NCBI GenBank assembly: GCA_013812485.1
Contig: JACCTJ010000214.1
Span: forward strand, 1 to 9,536
DNA length: 9,536 nt
Reading direction: 5' to 3'
Source of the DNA: Thermoleophilaceae bacterium
GTDB taxonomy: Bacteria; Actinomycetota; Thermoleophilia; Solirubrobacterales; Thermoleophilaceae
Shown: piece after piece, positions 7,138 through 9,536 of the stretch
How the letters are laid out: the number at the start of each line of letters is the position of its first letter
How positions within the stretch are numbered: the first letter of the stretch is position 1
Translations under genes and position numbers: made by a program
Notes under the pieces: generated by a model
What the model was told of the DNA's origin: nothing
Databases searched by the model: none
What the model saw: only the letters and a program-made list of their open reading frames with translations

Positions 7138-7483
7138 TTAGGCGCGCTGGCGCTCCTTGTCCCAGCGCGGGCGTACGAGGCGCTGCCCGAGCAAGACGCC
7201 GACCGCGGCGAGCACGATCGAGATGACGATGAGCGTGAGGCTCTCGACGTCCGCGCCCTCCGAGGCGATGTCGAGGACGCCGAAGAAGACGGGGAACAGA
7301 ACGGCGAGCCAGGAGCCCCCTCGCGCGATCGAGCCGAAGAGGAGTCCGAGCAGGCCGAACAGGATCGGTCCGAAGAGCACGGCCGGGGAGAGTAACGTCC
7401 ACTCGCCGGGTGGCAAAGATGAACTGCAGCGCGCGCGGGTCGAGCTCGCGCGCGTCGTACACGCTCGGGAGGGCAAGCGGCAA
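7138..7483 (-). CDS. Small three-helix membrane protein, frame broken by one base
   Basis: The 3' part (7138 to about 7408) reads GEWTLLSPAVLFGPILFG and onward through three hydrophobic helices, ending in a charged RPRWDKERQRA tail. In that frame the sequence upstream reads as poor coding DNA. One frame over, it reads SVYDARELDPRALQFIFAT with typical high-GC codon structure (G/C third bases, A/T-rich second bases). Skipping one C in the run at 7408-7410 joins the two as FATGEWTLLSPAVL, giving a protein of about 114 residues from TTG 7483 or 107 from GTG 7462. The start is unresolved; no good Shine-Dalgarno is seen, and a TAA immediately precedes TTG 7483. Without the shift, only a weak TTG at 7416 would give a 92-residue fragment. 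The break may be a sequencing error, a recent mutation or a real +1 shift. No function is recognised. It converges with the permease (20 bases between stops) and is divergent from hemB. Confidence 0.6.
7143..7169. repeat. Inverted repeat near the convergent gene ends
   Basis: CGCGCTGG and CCAGCGCG form a perfect eight-base-pair stem around an 11-base loop, 25 bases after the permease stop codon and inside the last codons of the minus-strand small gene. It could end the permease transcript, but no T run follows. Confidence 0.25.
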
Positions 7484-7484
7484 T

Positions 7485-7490
7485 TACACT
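7485..7490 (+). promoter_or_regulatory. Candidate -10 box for leaderless hemB
   Basis: TACACT fits TANNNT and ends exactly six bases before the hemB ATG, placing the transcript start on the A of ATG. The hemB start has no Shine-Dalgarno, which fits leaderless translation. On the other strand the overlapping bases read TGTAAT (7488-7483), which could serve the divergent small gene. Confidence 0.5.
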
Positions 7491-7496
7491 CGACCC

Positions 7497-8471
7497 ATGG
7501 CCTTCCCCGCCACACGCCTTCGGCGCATGCGACGCACCGGCGCCCTGCGCGCGCTCGTGCGGGAGACCGAGCTCTCGCCGTCGCACCTCGTGCTGCCGCT
7601 GTTCGTGCAGCTGGGCACCGAGGAGCGCACGCCGATCGAGGCCATGCCCGGGGTCGCGCGTCACTCGATCGCGCTCGCCGTCGAGGAGGCCGGGGCGGCA
7701 CAGGCGGCCGGCGTCCCCGCGGTGCTCCTGTTCGGCGTTCCCGCCGACAAGGACGAGCGCGGCTCGGGGGCCTACGACGACGAGGGCGTCGTCCAACTCG
7801 CGGTGCGCGCGTTCAAGGAGGCCCACCCGGAGCTGCTCGTCCTCACCGACGTGTGCCTGTGCGGCTACACCTCGCACGGCCACTGCGGGGTCGTGCGCGC
7901 CGACGGCGAGATCGACAACGACATCAGCCTGGAGCTGCTGGCCAAGACCGCGCTCTCGCACGCCGGCGCCGGAGCCGACGCGATCGCTCCGAGCGACATG
8001 ATGGACGGCCGGGTGGGAGCGCTGCGCGCCCAGCTCGACGCCGAGGGCCACTCCGGCGTGCCGATCGTCTCCTACGCCGCCAAGTTCGCCTCAGCCTTCT
8101 ACGGCCCCTTCCGCGAGGCCGCCGGATCCGCGCCGGCGTTTGGCGACAGGCGCTCCTACCAGATGGATCCCGCCAACGCCGACGAGGCCGTGCGCGAGGC
8201 GCTGCTCGACGTGGACGAGGGCGCCGACATGGTCATGGTCAAGCCCGCGCTGCCCTACCTCGACGTGATCCGTCGCGTCAAGGAGTCGACCCGCGTGCCC
8301 GTGGCCGCGTACAACGTGAGCGGTGAATACGCGATGATCAAGGCCGCCGCCGCGGCCGGCCTGCTCGACGAGCGGGCCGCCGTGCTCGAAGCGCTGACCG
8401 GCATCCGCCGCGCCGGCGCCGACGTCATCGTCACCTACCACGCCCGCGAGGTTGCTCAATGGCTCAACTGA
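7497..8471 (+). CDS. hemB: Delta-aminolevulinic acid dehydratase (porphobilinogen synthase)
   Basis: Condenses two molecules of 5-aminolevulinate to porphobilinogen, the second common step of tetrapyrrole synthesis, in the cytoplasm. The length of 324 residues is typical. The N terminus RLRRMRRTGALRALVRET has the family's R-R-x-R-x-x-x-x-x-R-x-x-x-x-E pattern. DVCLCGYTSHGHCG (118-131) has all three zinc cysteines, C120, C122 and C130, marking the zinc-dependent type. The two active-site lysines are K196 in SYAAKFASAFYGPF and K249 in MVKPALPYLD. PSDMMDGRVGALR (165-177) and YNVSGEYAM (272-280) are also conserved. The ATG at 7497 is favoured over upstream in-frame codons because the family match begins there and a TANNNT box lies six bases before it. 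The last 13 bases overlap the siroheme decarboxylase gene, so the two should be translated together. Confidence 0.98.
   Translation: MAFPATRLRRMRRTGALRALVRETELSPSHLVLPLFVQLGTEERTPIEAMPGVARHSIALAVEEAGAAQAAGVPAVLLFGVPADKDERGSGAYDDEGVVQLAVRAFKEAHPELLVLTDVCLCGYTSHGHCGVVRADGEIDNDISLELLAKTALSHAGAGADAIAPSDMMDGRVGALRAQLDAEGHSGVPIVSYAAKFASAFYGPFREAAGSAPAFGDRRSYQMDPANADEAVREALLDVDEGADMVMVKPALPYLDVIRRVKESTRVPVAAYNVSGEYAMIKAAAAAGLLDERAAVLEALTGIRRAGADVIVTYHAREVAQWLN
8448..8451 (+). promoter_or_regulatory. Shine-Dalgarno for ahbAB inside the hemB end
   Basis: GAGG lies seven bases before the ATG at 8459, within the final codons of hemB. It decides the start of the downstream gene and supports translational coupling. 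Confidence 0.5.
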
Positions 8472-9536
8472 CCGCCACGCCCAAGACCCGCTCCCGAGCG
8501 GGCGGCGCCGCAGTCGCCCTCGACGAGCTCGACAAGCGGCTGCTCAACCTGCTCCAGGGCCGCTTCCCGCTCGAGCCGCGCCCCTACGCGCGCGTCGCCG
8601 CGCTGGCGGAGGTCACCGAGGACGAGGTGCTGCGGCGCACCCGGCGCCTACTCGACGAGCGCATCATCCGCCAGGTCACGCCGATCTTCGACACGCGCGT
8701 GCTCGGCTACAAGTCGATGCTCGTGGCCGCTCGCGTCGATCCCGAGCACCCGTGGCGCGCGGCGAAGGCCATCAACGTTCATCCGGGCGTAACCCACAAC
8801 TACCTGCGCAACCACGACTTCAACATGTGGTTCACGATCGCCGTCGAGCCGGGCACCAGGCTCGGGCTCGATGGCACGCTCGAGATCCTTGGCGCGGAGG
8901 CCGGCGCGACCGCGATGCGCCAGCTGCCGACGCTGCGGCTGTTCAAGATTCGCATGGACCTCGAGATGGAGGGCGGCACGGAGACGCTCGCGAGCGCGGC
9001 CGGGGTGGCCGAGGACTACTCCGAGCCCGAGGCCATCGAGGTCACCGACCTCGACCTCGCGGTGATCCGCAACCTCCAGGGCGACATGCCGGTCGTGCCG
9101 GAGCCCTACGCGCCGGCCGCGGCGGCGATCGGCATCGATCAGGCGAGCATGCTCGAGCACCTCGAATCGATGCGCGAGCGCGGGGCGCTGCGGCGGGTCG
9201 CTGCGATCCTCTTCCACCGCCGCGCCGGATTCTCGGCCAACGGCATGGGGGTGTGGAACGTGCCGGAGGAGCGGGTCCTCGAGCTCGGTCCGCGCATGGC
9301 CGCCTACCGCGGAATCTCGCACTGCTACCAGCGCCCGACGTACGCCGACTGGCCCTATTCGGTGTTCACGATGGCTCACGGGCGGTCGAAGGAGGAGTGC
9401 GACGCCATCCTCGGCGCGATCGCGGAGGAGATGGGGATCGAGGAACGCGCGACGCTCTACTCGTCGACGGAGTTCAAGAAGACCCGGATGCTCTACTTCA
9501 CGGACGACTTCGCAGCGTGGGAGCGGGCGCACTCCT
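8459..9536 (+). CDS. ahbAB: Fused siroheme decarboxylase AhbA-AhbB (Lrp/AsnC-like), 3' end cut by window edge
   Basis: Two Lrp/AsnC-like siroheme decarboxylase units in one chain; 359 codons are visible and the frame is open at the right edge. The family removes two acetate-chain carboxyls from siroheme to give didecarboxysiroheme, in the alternative (siroheme-dependent) heme b route or, as NirD/L/G/H, in heme d1 synthesis. Unit 1 (about 22-190) has a winged-helix part (LDELDKRLLNLLQGRFPLEP) followed by GVTHNYLRNHDFNMWFTIAV (110-129). Unit 2 (about 195-359) repeats this with VTDLDLAVIRNLQGDMPVVP (195-214) and GISHCYQRPTYADWPYSVFT (285-304). These H-x-Y-x-R motifs with W-F or W-P-Y are the hallmark of the decarboxylases, not of amino-acid-responsive regulators, though such genes are often labelled Lrp/AsnC. 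AhbA and AhbB are usually separate chains of about 150-175 residues. The ATG lies inside hemB with a 13-base overlap and its own GAGG. Confidence 0.88.
   Translation, partial: MAQLTATPKTRSRAGGAAVALDELDKRLLNLLQGRFPLEPRPYARVAALAEVTEDEVLRRTRRLLDERIIRQVTPIFDTRVLGYKSMLVAARVDPEHPWRAAKAINVHPGVTHNYLRNHDFNMWFTIAVEPGTRLGLDGTLEILGAEAGATAMRQLPTLRLFKIRMDLEMEGGTETLASAAGVAEDYSEPEAIEVTDLDLAVIRNLQGDMPVVPEPYAPAAAAIGIDQASMLEHLESMRERGALRRVAAILFHRRAGFSANGMGVWNVPEERVLELGPRMAAYRGISHCYQRPTYADWPYSVFTMAHGRSKEECDAILGAIAEEMGIEERATLYSSTEFKKTRMLYFTDDFAAWERAHS

Noticed and set aside
7115..7141. Imperfect inverted repeat in the convergent gap (CTAGGA and TCCTTAG)
   Set aside because: The match needs a bulge and has no T run; it is too weak to call a terminator.
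5782..7395. Long plus-strand open frame of over 500 codons inside the permease region
   Set aside because: It is a Pro/Arg/Gly-rich shadow of the permease in another frame, with no domain. The permease frame has clear helices and correct codon structure.
6882..8051. Long minus-strand open frame across hemB and the small membrane gene
   Set aside because: It is antisense to hemB, which has all catalytic residues. The translation is low-complexity and includes wrong-frame reading of the small gene.
8648..9532. Open minus-strand frame of about 294 codons at the right end
   Set aside because: It lies opposite the siroheme decarboxylase, whose motifs are conserved. The antisense product is rich in His, Arg and Val with no recognisable domain.
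8459..9536. Lrp/AsnC amino-acid-responsive transcription regulator
   Set aside because: The helix-turn-helix similarity is real, but the duplicated chain and the HNYLR...WF and SHCYQR...WPY motifs identify siroheme decarboxylase units, and hemB lies directly upstream.
1..9536. Defence, mobile or novel multi-gene system
   Set aside because: I found no transposase, integrase, nuclease-helicase, reverse transcriptase, toxin pair or repeat array. Apart from the two ABC genes and the hemB-ahbAB pair, the genes do not form an evident system.

Overview
The window is very GC-rich (by eye roughly 70% G+C) and densely coded, with GTG and TTG starts, short gaps and a mix of Shine-Dalgarno and apparently leaderless genes. 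Together with the gene types (a fused siroheme decarboxylase beside hemB, a GtrA protein, a DUF4126-like membrane protein), this suggests an actinobacterium, most likely of the Thermoleophilia/Solirubrobacterales group. That placement is inference from style and content; no rRNA or marker gene is present.

Layout from left to right. (1) Minus strand, cut by the left edge: a PLP-dependent aminotransferase of the MocR/LysN/ARO8 type. (2) Divergent from it, plus strand: a DUF4126-like membrane protein, a phosphodiesterase/alkaline-phosphatase-fold enzyme, and a GtrA membrane protein. (3) Minus strand: a YmdB-type (TIGR00282) metallophosphoesterase, convergent with GtrA. (4) Plus strand, divergent from it: an ABC-2 type exporter made of an ATPase and a permease with a large extracytoplasmic domain. 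(5) Minus strand: a small three-helix membrane protein whose reading frame is broken by one base. (6) Plus strand: hemB, overlapping a fused AhbA-AhbB siroheme decarboxylase that runs off the right edge.

The clearest functional link is the last pair. HemB makes porphobilinogen at the start of tetrapyrrole synthesis. The siroheme decarboxylase acts on siroheme, so the pair points to a siroheme-dependent branch (alternative heme b synthesis, or heme d1 synthesis). The ABC pair forms a second clear unit. The other genes look like unrelated neighbours.

I see no mobile element, CRISPR array, phage gene, toxin-antitoxin or defence system, tRNA or rRNA, and no gene-free stretch above 300 bases. The points most worth a second look are the frameshifted small gene, the hemB-ahbAB arrangement, the mini-ORF and palindrome before the permease start, and the repeated TANNNT box placed 6-8 bases before start codons.
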